The notes under the pieces were generated by a model. That model saw nothing but the letters and a program-made list of their open reading frames with translations. It had not been told where the DNA came from and ran no database searches. 64,000 nt of DNA from positions 310,001 to 374,000 of the forward strand of contig CAVXNC010000011.1 in the NCBI GenBank assembly GCA_963762865.1. The letters are read 5' to 3'. The first letter of the stretch is position 1. The number at the start of each line of letters is the position of its first letter. The translations under genes were made by a program, and so were the position numbers. Origin of the DNA: DATHAP01 sp963762865. GTDB lineage: Bacteria > Actinomycetota > Actinomycetes > JACCUZ01. This document shows, piece by piece, positions 1-8,500 of this stretch.

Positions 1-746
1 ACCGGCTCCCCGGCAACGGCAACCTCATCTATGCCGGCGAGTCCCTCAAGGTCCCCGGCGCCGGCGGCAGCTCCGGCAGCGGCGGCAGCACCGGCGGCCG
101 CAGCCACCTGGTCGTCCGCGGCGACACCCTCTCGGGCATCGCGGCGCGCTACGGCGTCTCGCAGACCGCCCTGGCCAGCGCCAACGGCATCGGCAGCAAC
201 AACATCGTGATGCTCGGCGCCACCCTCCGCATCCCCCGCGGCGGCAGCACCAGCAGCGCGAGCAGCAACAACACCTTCGCCGGCCGGACGTACTCGGACT
301 CGGTCGTCAACGCCGCCTCCGCCAACCGCAACCGCCTCGCGGGCCGCAACGTCCCCTCCCGCGAGCGGATGCGCGACATCATCGCCGCCAAGGCGCGCGC
401 CAACGGGGTGGACCCGGCCCTCGCACTGGCCGTCTCCTACCAGGAGTCCGGCTGGAACCAGGGCGTCGTCAGCGTCGCCAACGCGGTCGGGGCCATGCAG
501 GTCATCCCGACGACCACCGACTGGATCTCCGGTGTGGTCGGCCGCCGCCTCGACCCGCTCAAGGCCGAGGACAACGCCACCACGGGCGTCGTACTGCTCA
601 AGATCCTCACCCAGGCCGCCAGCAACGAGCGACAGGCGGTCGCCGCCTACTACCAGGGCCTCAAGAGCGTCCGGGAGAACGGCATGTACACCGACACCAA
701 GCGGTACGTCGCCAACGTGATGGCCCTCAAGCGGCAGTTCGGCTGA
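1..746 (+). CDS. LysM-containing lytic transglycosylase, 5' partial
   Basis: The reading frame is open from base 3, so the start lies outside the window; 247 residues are visible. The product should be a secreted or wall-bound enzyme that cleaves peptidoglycan glycan strands. The first residues look like the end of one LysM repeat. A Gly/Ser linker follows, then a full LysM repeat starting HLVVRGDTLSGIAARYGV (about 120-255), then an SLT/lysozyme-like domain (about 370-746). The catalytic Glu is probably the one in YQESGWN, followed by the GAMQV motif typical of SLT domains. The next gene begins 103 nt downstream on the same strand. Family assignment is firm; the exact in vivo substrate is not visible. 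Confidence 0.85.
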   Translation, partial: RLPGNGNLIYAGESLKVPGAGGSSGSGGSTGGRSHLVVRGDTLSGIAARYGVSQTALASANGIGSNNIVMLGATLRIPRGGSTSSASSNNTFAGRTYSDSVVNAASANRNRLAGRNVPSRERMRDIIAAKARANGVDPALALAVSYQESGWNQGVVSVANAVGAMQVIPTTTDWISGVVGRRLDPLKAEDNATTGVVLLKILTQAASNERQAVAAYYQGLKSVRENGMYTDTKRYVANVMALKRQFG

Positions 747-837
747 CCGGCCGGGCAGCCAGCCGCCGGAGCGCCACGACGTGACCCGCGCCACGCTCCC
801 CAGCGCGTCCGAAACGGCTCCTGCCCGAAACGCCCCC

Positions 838-843
838 TAGAAT
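838..843 (+). promoter_or_regulatory. -10 hexamer TAGAAT for a leaderless kinase mRNA
   Basis: TAGAAT lies 6 nt before the GTG at 850 and no Shine-Dalgarno sequence precedes that GTG. This TANNNT-to-start spacing is typical of leaderless transcripts in actinobacteria. No clear -35 element was seen. Confidence 0.5.
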
Positions 844-849
844 CCCGAC

Positions 850-2733
850 GTGGACACGACTGTCAGGGACCCACTCGTCGGGCGCGTGCTCGACGGGCGC
901 TACCGCGTCGGGTCCCGCCTCGCCCGCGGCGGCATGGCCACCGTCTACGAGGCCCACGACAGCCGCCTCGACCGGGTGATCGCCCTCAAGGTGATGCACG
1001 CGAGCCTGGCCGACGACGACGAGTTCGTCTCCCGCTTCATCCGCGAGGCGCACTCGGCCGCCCGGCTCTCCCACCCCAACGTCGTCGCCGTCTACGACCA
1101 GGGCGCCGACCAGGGGCACGTCTTCCTCGCGATGGAGCTGGTCCGCGGCCGCACGCTGCGCGACCTGATCCGCGAGCACGGCCACCTCAGCCCGCGCCAG
1201 TCCCTCGAGGTCCTCGAGCCGGTGCTCGCTGCCCTCGGCGCCGCGCACCAGGCCGGCATCATCCACCGCGACGTCAAGCCGGAGAACGTCCTCATCTCCG
1301 ACGACGGGCGCATCAAGGTCGCCGACTTCGGGCTGGCCCGCGCGGTCACCGGCCACACCAGCCACACGACGGCCAGCGGCGTGCTGATGGGCACCGTCGC
1401 CTACCTCTCCCCCGAGCAGGTCGAGCGCGGCGTCGCCGACCCTCGCTCCGACGTCTACGCGACCGGCATCCTGCTCTACGAGATGCTCACCGGGCTCAAG
1501 CCCTACGACGGCGAGACCGCGATCCAGGTCGCCTACCGCCACGTCCACGACGACGTGCCGCCCCCGTCGCAGCTCGTGCCGAGCACCCCCGCCGAGCTCG
1601 ACGCCCTCGTCGCCCGCGCCACGTCACGCGACCCCGAGAAGCGGCCGGCCGACGCGCGCAAGATGCTCGCCGAGGTCTCCACCACGAGGCGCCTGCTCTC
1701 CGACGGCGAGCTCGACACCCTCGGCCCGGCACTCGCGACCATCCCGACCGCGCAGGACAAGACGATGGTGGTCGACCTCCGCGAGAGCCCTCCCCGCCGC
1801 GGCGACACCGGTCCGCTCGGCGAGCAGCCTGCGGGCGGCGTCAAGCGCCGTCGCAGCCGCGGCCCGATGGCGCTGCTGCTCATCGTGCTGCTGGCCCTCG
1901 GTCTGTCGGGCTTCGCCTGGCTGTACGCCGCGGTGCTGTCGAAGACGACGACCCCGAGCCTGATCCACATGACCCAGTCGGAGGCGAAGGACCGGGCGGC
2001 CAAGGACGGCCTCGACGTCAACGTCGCCGGCCAGGAGTTCAGCGAGACCGAGCCCAAGGGCCAGGTGCTCTCCACCGACCCGGACCCCAACGACAGCATC
2101 GACAAGGGCGGCACCATCGGCCTGACCCTGTCGAAGGGGCCGGAGCGCTACGACGTCCCCGACGTCATCGACCTCCAGGAGGAGGTCGCCCGGCAGGAGA
2201 TCGAGGACCAGCACCTGACGGTCGCCGAGCCGGTACGCAAGTACAACGACAAGGTCGAGACCGGTGCGGTGATCTCGGTCGACCCGAAGGTCGGTGAGCC
2301 GCTCAAGCCCGGGACCGCCGTGACGCTGACCATCAGCAAGGGCGTCAAGCCGGTCGCGGTGCCCAACGTCGTCACCCTCAAGCTCGAGGACGCCCAGGCC
2401 CAGCTCGAGGACGCCCAGCTGCGCTACCGGGTCGTCGAGAAGTACGACGACACCGTCCCGGCCGGCAACGTGATGAAGCAGAGCCCCGAGGGCAACCGCC
2501 TCGCGCCCAAGAACTCGGTCATCACCCTGACCGTCTCCAAGGGGCCGCCGCTCGTCGAGGTGCCCGGCGTCGTCGGCCTGACGGTTGCCGAGGCGCAGCC
2601 GCTGCTCGAGCAGCAGGGCTTCGTCGTGTCGGTCTCCGACTTCCCCGGCGGCGCGGACACGGTGCTCAACCAGAGCCCCAACGGCGGCGAGAAGGCCCCG
2701 CGCGGCTCGACCGTCACCCTGTACAGCTTCTGA
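850..2733 (+). CDS. PASTA-domain serine/threonine protein kinase, PknB/StkP family
   Basis: A 627-residue membrane kinase. The N-terminal Hanks-type kinase domain covers residues about 17-275. It has a glycine-rich loop (ARGGMATVYEAHD), catalytic Lys47 in ALKVM, HRDVKPEN (Asp141) and DFG (159-161). A Pro/Arg-rich juxtamembrane segment precedes one membrane span (about 340-362). Four extracellular PASTA repeats follow to the C terminus, ending at repeats of the VSKGP type. PASTA kinases of this class bind muropeptides or lipid II and phosphorylate cell-wall and division proteins. The lytic transglycosylase just upstream fits a cell-wall context. The GTG at 850 is chosen because of the -10 hexamer just before it. 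It is a single gene rather than part of the usual pknA/pbpA/ftsW operon, so it may be a paralogue of the main PknB. Confidence 0.93.
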   Translation: MDTTVRDPLVGRVLDGRYRVGSRLARGGMATVYEAHDSRLDRVIALKVMHASLADDDEFVSRFIREAHSAARLSHPNVVAVYDQGADQGHVFLAMELVRGRTLRDLIREHGHLSPRQSLEVLEPVLAALGAAHQAGIIHRDVKPENVLISDDGRIKVADFGLARAVTGHTSHTTASGVLMGTVAYLSPEQVERGVADPRSDVYATGILLYEMLTGLKPYDGETAIQVAYRHVHDDVPPPSQLVPSTPAELDALVARATSRDPEKRPADARKMLAEVSTTRRLLSDGELDTLGPALATIPTAQDKTMVVDLRESPPRRGDTGPLGEQPAGGVKRRRSRGPMALLLIVLLALGLSGFAWLYAAVLSKTTTPSLIHMTQSEAKDRAAKDGLDVNVAGQEFSETEPKGQVLSTDPDPNDSIDKGGTIGLTLSKGPERYDVPDVIDLQEEVARQEIEDQHLTVAEPVRKYNDKVETGAVISVDPKVGEPLKPGTAVTLTISKGVKPVAVPNVVTLKLEDAQAQLEDAQLRYRVVEKYDDTVPAGNVMKQSPEGNRLAPKNSVITLTVSKGPPLVEVPGVVGLTVAEAQPLLEQQGFVVSVSDFPGGADTVLNQSPNGGEKAPRGSTVTLYSF

Positions 2734-2780
2734 CCCACCCCACCCACTGCGTCAGCCCCTCGCTGCGCCAGGCCACACTC

Positions 2781-2842
2781 GTCGACTGGCGCGCTGCGGC
2801 GACCGGCAATCGTTCGCGGCCAGCCGCAACGCGCCAGTCGAC
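2781..2842. repeat. 20-bp inverted repeat (hairpin) between kinase and aroF
   Basis: Arms at 2781-2800 and 2823-2842 are complementary at 19 of 20 positions, with a 22-nt loop. It starts 48 nt after the kinase stop codon, so it could be a factor-independent terminator, but no T-tract follows. A dispersed palindromic repeat is the alternative. Confidence 0.6.
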
Positions 2843-2901
2843 GGGATGGCACCCGGGTCCTGACTGCCGAGACGTCGCCGACCTGCGGCGAGGCGCCCGG
2901 T

Positions 2902-2907
2902 TAGGCT
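2902..2907 (+). promoter_or_regulatory. -10 hexamer TAGGCT for aroF
   Basis: TAGGCT is 6 nt upstream of the GTG at 2914, and no Shine-Dalgarno sequence is present. The arrangement predicts a leaderless transcript starting at or next to the start codon. Confidence 0.55.
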
Positions 2908-2913
2908 CGCCCC

Positions 2914-3969
2914 GTGGTCGTGGTGATGCAGCCCGAGGCGACGGGCGAGGACGTCGACGCCGTCGTCGCGCGGGTGACGGACGCGGGCGGTGAGGCCTTC
3001 GTCAGCCGGGGCGTGTCCCGCACCATCATCGGCCTGGTCGGTGACATCGAGACCTTCGCCGGGCTGAACCTCCGGGCCATGGCCGGGGTCGCCGACGTGA
3101 TGCGGGTCAGCGCGCCGTACAAGCTGGTCAGCCGCGTCCACCACCCGCAGATGTCCACGGTCTACGTGCGCGGCGTGCCGATCGGGCCGGACACCTTCAC
3201 GCTGATCGCCGGCCCGTGCGCCGTCGAGACGGCGCAGCAGACGCTCGAGGCCGCGGAGATGGCCAAGGCCTCCGGCGCGACGCTGCTGCGCGGCGGCGCC
3301 TACAAGCCGCGCACCTCGCCCTACGCGTTCCAGGGGCTCGGCGAGGCCGGGCTGAAGATCCTGGCCGACGTCCGCGAGGCCACCGGCCTGCCGATCGTCA
3401 CCGAGGTCGTCGACGCCCACGACGTCGAGCTGGTCGCGTCCTACGCCGACATGCTGCAGGTCGGCACCCGCAACATGCAGAACTTCGCGCTGCTGCAGGC
3501 CGTCGGCCAGATCGGCAAGCCGGTCATGCTCAAGCGCGGCATGCAGGCCACCGTCGAGGAGTGGCTGATGGCGGCGGAGTACATCGCGCAGCGCGGCAAC
3601 CTCGACATCGTGCTGTGCGAGCGGGGCATCCGCACCTTCGAGAAGGCCACCCGCAACACCCTCGACGTCAGCGCCGTCCCGGTGTCGCACGGGCTCTCGC
3701 ACCTGCCGGTCATCGTCGACCCGTCGCACTCCGGCGGCCGCCGCGACCTCGTCGTGCCCCTGTCGCGCGCCGCCATCGCGGTCGGTGCCGACGGCATCAT
3801 CGTCGACGTTCACCCGCACCCGGAGATGGCGCTCTGCGACGGTCCGCAGGCGCTGGTCGACGACGACCTGCGCGCACTTGCCGCGGCCGTCCGCCAGCTG
3901 CCGCCGCTGCTCGGCCGCCGCCCGGCAACCGCCGCCACGTCGACGTCGGCGGCACCCGCCCGGACGTGA
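2914..3969 (+). CDS. aroF: 3-deoxy-7-phosphoheptulonate (DAHP) synthase, type I-beta
   Basis: A 351-residue enzyme for the first shikimate-pathway step, condensing phosphoenolpyruvate with erythrose-4-phosphate. Residues about 1-70 form a small ferredoxin-like regulatory domain, as in Thermotoga-type DAHP synthases. The TIM-barrel core follows with diagnostic motifs: GPCAVE, KPRTSPYAFQG, QVGTRNMQNF, KRGMQATVEEW, ERGIRTFE and VDPSHSGG, then DVHPHPEMALCDG. The last 25 residues are an Ala/Thr-rich tail outside the fold. The frame overlaps the next gene by 4 nt (GTGA), so the two are probably co-translated. A second, unrelated class II DAHP synthase lies at 11759-13120, so the cell has two isozymes. 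Confidence 0.93.
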   Translation: MVVVMQPEATGEDVDAVVARVTDAGGEAFVSRGVSRTIIGLVGDIETFAGLNLRAMAGVADVMRVSAPYKLVSRVHHPQMSTVYVRGVPIGPDTFTLIAGPCAVETAQQTLEAAEMAKASGATLLRGGAYKPRTSPYAFQGLGEAGLKILADVREATGLPIVTEVVDAHDVELVASYADMLQVGTRNMQNFALLQAVGQIGKPVMLKRGMQATVEEWLMAAEYIAQRGNLDIVLCERGIRTFEKATRNTLDVSAVPVSHGLSHLPVIVDPSHSGGRRDLVVPLSRAAIAVGADGIIVDVHPHPEMALCDGPQALVDDDLRALAAAVRQLPPLLGRRPATAATSTSAAPART

Positions 3970-5132
3970 CCCGCACCGCGAAGTCGTCGCGGGCTCGCGC
4001 GGTCACGCGCGAGCAGGTCCTCGGTCTCCGCGTACGCAGCCAGCAGCTGGACCGGGAGACCGGGGGCACCGTCGCCGACACGGCGCTGCTCGACTTCGGA
4101 GCGCAGGACACCGGGCCCGACGGCGGCCGGTGGGCACTGGCGATCCGCGGGGTGGAGGTGGCGACGGCCACCGACGACGACCTCGCCCTTCTCTGGACGC
4201 TGCGCGGCGCACCACACTTCTACCGGCGTTCCGACCTGGCATCGGTGGCCGCCGCCGTCGCGCCCTTCTCCGACGCTGACGCTGGCAAACGCATCTTCGA
4301 CGCCAGCAAGCCGCTCAAGGCGGCCGGCATCAGCAACCTCGAGGCGCTCGACGCGGTGGCCGCGCAGATGCGCAAGGTCGTCAGCAAGCCCACGGTCAAG
4401 GGCGACGTGTCGACCCGGCTGACCGCGCTGATGCCCGAGCCCTACCTGCGCTGGTGCAACCCCTGCCAGGCGACGCACCTCCACGAGATGCCGTTCCGCC
4501 TGGCCGCCGTGCGTGCCGGGCTGGAGCTGCGACCCGACACCTCTCCCCCGGTGCTGCAGCGCATCAAGGGCCTCTCGGCTGCGGATCTCCGGCGCGCCAG
4601 AGACACCAGCACGGCCGCCGACCCGCGGCACGACGTGGTGCGCACCTTCCTGCACCTGCTCGGGCCGTCGACGCCCCAGCTCGCGGCCGCGTTCATCGAC
4701 GCGCCGATCAACGACGTCAAGGCACGCTGGCCCGAAGACGTCGTCGAGGTCAGCCTCGGCGGCGAGCGGCGTTGGCTGCTCGCCGCCGACGAGGCGCTGC
4801 TCGACGACGCGTCACCGGCCGCCGACCTGACCCGGCTGCTCGGCCCCTACGACCTCTACCTGCAGGGCAAGGACCGGCCGCTGCTCGTCGACGACAAGGC
4901 CCACGCCAAGGCGCTGTGGCCGGTCATCGGCCGGCCAGGTGCCGTCCTGATCGCCGGCGAGATAGCCGGCTCCTGGCGTCCCCGGAAGAGCGGGAAGAAG
5001 CTCCGGCTCGAGGTGGTGCTCTGGTCGCCGAAGCGGTCTACGCGGCGCGCGCGGGACAACGTGGCAGTTCAGGCCGAGCGCCTCGCGGCGTACCGCGGGC
5101 TGGCGCTGGCCGGCGTCGACGTCAGCGACTGA
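3966..5132 (+). CDS. winged-helix DNA-binding protein, AlkZ/YcaQ-like (HTH_42 family)
   Basis: A 388-residue protein starting at GTG 3966, overlapping the aroF stop by 4 nt. Its layout matches the HTH_42 family: an N-terminal segment with LRVRSQQLDR and LLDFGAQDT, a central winged-helix region with TLRGAPHFYRR, and a C-terminal domain with RWLLAADEALL and PYDLYLQGKDR. Characterised family members (AlkZ, YcaQ/AlkX) are DNA glycosylases that remove bulky alkyl lesions or unhook interstrand crosslinks. They use a short Q-x-Q or Q-x-D motif; SQQLD here could supply it, but I cannot confirm that from sequence alone. A repair role is inferred from the family, and coupling to aroF has no obvious functional reason. 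Confidence 0.75.
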   Translation: MTRTAKSSRARAVTREQVLGLRVRSQQLDRETGGTVADTALLDFGAQDTGPDGGRWALAIRGVEVATATDDDLALLWTLRGAPHFYRRSDLASVAAAVAPFSDADAGKRIFDASKPLKAAGISNLEALDAVAAQMRKVVSKPTVKGDVSTRLTALMPEPYLRWCNPCQATHLHEMPFRLAAVRAGLELRPDTSPPVLQRIKGLSAADLRRARDTSTAADPRHDVVRTFLHLLGPSTPQLAAAFIDAPINDVKARWPEDVVEVSLGGERRWLLAADEALLDDASPAADLTRLLGPYDLYLQGKDRPLLVDDKAHAKALWPVIGRPGAVLIAGEIAGSWRPRKSGKKLRLEVVLWSPKRSTRRARDNVAVQAERLAAYRGLALAGVDVSD

Positions 5133-5164
5133 CGTCGACGACCGGCCGCCCCCGGTCTGCAGGG

Positions 5165-5449
5165 TCACGCGCCGGACCCGCCGAAGCCCCAGTCGGGGTG
5201 GTGGTGCCAGTAGACGAGCGTGTCGACGTAGTCGTCCGCCTGCGAGTACGGCTTGGCCTCCTGCGCCTTCGCCACCAGAGTGGCGACGTAGTCGTCACCG
5301 GCGTTGGTCGCCCGGTCGACGCTCGCGGCGCTGATACCCGCCCCCGTCAAGGTGGTGGCGAGGACGAGCGCCGCGCCGGCGGTCAGCCGGAACGCCGTCG
5401 CGGTGAGAGCGGTGAGGGTGCTGCTGCGAGTGGTGGTGCGAGTGGACAT
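5165..5449 (-). CDS. small secreted protein of unknown function
   Basis: A 94-residue product starting at the ATG at 5449, with AGGAGG about 6 nt upstream. The N terminus has a Thr/Ser/Arg-rich positive stretch, then a hydrophobic segment (TAGAALVLATTLTGAGI) compatible with a signal peptide. The mature part is short, acidic and aromatic: DDYVATLVAKAQEA and later DDYVDTLVYWHHHPDWGF. DDYV followed by TLV occurs twice, suggesting an internal duplication. I do not recognise the family. It is transcribed divergently from the SARP-STAND-WD40 gene and shares its control region with the heptamer repeats, so it is a plausible target of that regulator. Confidence 0.7.
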   Translation of the reverse strand: MSTRTTTRSSTLTALTATAFRLTAGAALVLATTLTGAGISAASVDRATNAGDDYVATLVAKAQEAKPYSQADDYVDTLVYWHHHPDWGFGGSGA

Positions 5450-5533
5450 GAGGACCTCCTGGGTCGTCCCGGTCGGCGCCCTGCCGACCACTCGCAGCCT
5501 GGGTAGCGGCGGTACCGGCCGGGTGGTCGCCGC

Positions 5534-5571
5534 GGTATCAGCCGGGTATCAAGACCGTTGACGCGGTATCA
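5534..5571 (+). promoter_or_regulatory. GGTATCA heptamer direct repeats (candidate SARP boxes)
   Basis: GGTATCA occurs at 5534-5540, 5545-5551 and 5565-5571, start-to-start distances of 11 and 20 bp. The longer string CGCGGTATCAGC is repeated exactly at 5531 and 5562. SARP regulators are known to bind heptameric direct repeats spaced by about a helical turn; the first pair fits, the third is 2 bp off two turns. The repeats sit between the small secreted gene and the SARP gene. Confidence 0.5.
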
Positions 5572-5592
5572 GCGACCGTTCACAGTCGTGGC

Positions 5593-8500
5593 GTGGCGCT
5601 CTCGCTGCTCGGTCCCCTGCAGGTGGACGGGAACGGCCGGCTCTCACCACGTGACCGCGTGGTGCTGTCGGCCCTGGCCGTCCACGCGGGCGACGCGCTG
5701 CCCGCCGAGCGCCTGGCCGACGCCCTGTGGGGCGAGGAGCCGCCCGCCTCCTGGCCGAAGGTCGTCCAGGGCTCGATCGTGCGGCTGCGCCGGTCCCTCG
5801 GCCGCGACGCCGTCCAGACCACCACCGGGGGCTACCGCCTCGCGCTCGGCGAGGACGAGATCGACATCCGGCGCTTCGAGCGGCTCGTCGAGCGCGGCCG
5901 GCTGCTCGCGACGCGGGAGGAGCACGACCGGGCCGCGGCGACCTACGAGCAGGCGCTCGCCCTGTGGCGCGGCGCACCGCTGGCCGACATCGAGGACTGG
6001 CCGGACGGCCGGGCCGAGGTGGTCCGCCTCGACGAGCTGCGCCAGGCCACCGAGGAGGCCCTGCTCGACGCGCGACTGGCCGCGGGTCACGACGTGGTGG
6101 CCGAGGCGTCGGCGCTCGTCCGGGCCGCCCCGCTGCGCGAGCACCGCTGGTGGCAGCTGGCACTCGGGCTCTACCGCGGGGGCCGGCAGTCCGAGGCGCT
6201 GGAGGCGGTCCGGCGCGCCCGACGGACCCTCCAGGAGGACCTCGGCCTCGACCCCGGCAAGGAGCTCACCGACCTCGAGCAGGACATCCTCCAGCACGCC
6301 CCCGCGCTGCACGGGCCGACGGCGGCCGAGGTCACCGACCGCGGCTACTGCCCCTGGAAGGGCCTGCTCGTCTACGACCGCGACGACGCCGACCGGTTCT
6401 TCGGCCGAGAGCCGGAGGTCCGCGCCTGCCTTCGTGCCCTGCGCGGCTCACCGCTGCTGGTCGTCGCCGGACCCTCCGGGTGCGGCAAGTCGTCGATGGT
6501 CCGAGCGGGGCTCGTCCCCGCCCTGCTCGCCGCCGGCGACACAGCGACCGTGATGACACCGGGCACCGACCCGTCGGCGGCGCTCGTCGCCGCCGTCGCG
6601 TCCGCACACACCTCCCAGGTCCTCGTCGTCGACCAGCTCGAGGAGCTCTTCACCGCGGGACACCAGCCCGCCGTGGTCACCGCCTTCCTCGACCAGCTCG
6701 TGGCGCTGACCTCCTCCGGCACGCGCGTCGTCGCCGTCGTGCGGGCCGACCAGCTCGGCGGCCTGTCCACCTCCGCCGGGATGGCCCGGCTCGCCGAGCG
6801 CGGCCTGCACCTGGTGACGCCGATGTCCACCGACGGGCTCCGCGAAGCCGTCGAGGGACCGGCGGCGCAGGCCGGTCTGCGGCTCGAGCCGGGGCTCGTG
6901 GAGCTCCTGGTCCGCGACATCGAGGACGAGCCCGGTGCTCTCCCCCTGTTGTCGCACGCGCTCGCCGAGACGTGGGTACGCCGCGAGGCCGGTGTGCTGA
7001 CGCTCGACGGCTACCGCTCGACGGGCGGTATCCGTGGCGCGGTGGCCCAGTCGGCCGAGCAGATGTGGGAGACGCTGCCGCCGGAGCAGCAGGACGACGT
7101 ACGCGCCCTGTGGCTGCGCCTGGTCGTCCCCACCGCCGGGGGCGAGCCGACCGCCGTGCGCCTCCCCCTCGGGGTCGCCGCGCCGGACCCGCAGCGACGG
7201 CGGGTGGTCGACCTGCTGGTGCGCTGCCGGCTGGTGACGACCGACGACCGGACCGTCTCCGTCGCGCACGAGGCGGTGATCCGCGCGTGGCCGCGACTGC
7301 GGTCGTGGCTCGACGAGGACACGGCCGGTCTGCTCACCCTGCGCCACCTCGCGGTCGCCGCCGACGACTGGGACGCACGCGGCCGCCCGGACAGCGAGCT
7401 CTACCGTGGCGCCCGCCTCGAGGCGGCGCTCGCGTGGCGGGAGGGCAGCGCGCCATCGCTCACCGCGGTGGAGAACGCCTTCCTGGAGGCGGCCAGTGCG
7501 CGGGCGGCGGCGGACCGCGCGGCGGCCATGGCGGCGGACCGCCAACGGGTCCGCGCCACCCGCCGGCTGCGGCTCGCGTTGGTGGCGACGGCTCTCGGCC
7601 TGGTGCTGGCCCTGGTTGCTGGCACCGTCGCCGTGCAGCGCGGCAGGGACGCGTCGCGGACGGCCAGCGACGCCCTGGTCGAGAAGCTGGCTGCCCAGAG
7701 CGTGGCGCTGCGGTCCACGCAGCGCGACCTGGCCGCGCTGCTCGCGGTCGAGGCCTACCGACTGCGGCCGGACGCCCGCACCCGCAGCGCGCTGCTCGGT
7801 GTCTTCACCGCCCGGCCGGGCTTCCTCGGCTACCTGCCGACCGGGTCGGCAGGGGCGCCCGGTGTGCCGCTCGGGTCGGGACACATCCTCGCCGACGGCA
7901 CCCTGCTCGCGGTCGGCGTCGACGGTGTCCTCCGGTCGGTCGACCTCGAGACCGGTGCGACCAGCGCGAGCTTCCCGTCACCGGGCACCGCGCCGACCGG
8001 AGCACTGCTCGGCGTGAGCCGCGACGGGTCGACCGCCGCGACGGTCAGCTGGGACGGTGCCGAGGAGGGCGGCGGCCGGGCGACCCTGGCCGTCTTCGAC
8101 GTCGCCAGCCGCGAGCGACGAGCGCCGGAGGTGGCTTTGCCGCTGGACGTCGGCGGGATCGCCGTCAGCCCCGACGGCCGATACGTCGCCGTCTCCGGCT
8201 ACGACGACGGCCGGGTGCTGGTCTACGACACGGCCGGCGCGACAGCGCTGCCCGACCTGGACACGGTCGACTCGCCCGCGGCAGGGGTGCTTAGCCTCCC
8301 GCCGATCGGCCCGGCTGCAGGGCTCGAGGCGGTGGCGGACTACGCGGCGGGGCTGACAGACCAGCCGCAGGACTTCCGCGGCGACGCCCGCCTGGACGAC
8401 CCGCGGCTGCCGCCGCCGGCCTATGCCAGCACCCGGGAGCAGCGCTACACCGCCGCCCTCGCCTTCCTGCCGGACGGCCGACTGGTGGCCGGGTCGGAGA

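Noticed and set aside
3216..3965. Extension of the AlkZ-like protein upstream through aroF.
   Set aside because: That stretch is Arg/Ala-rich shadow sequence of the conserved aroF frame; GTG 3966 with a 4-nt overlap is the natural start.
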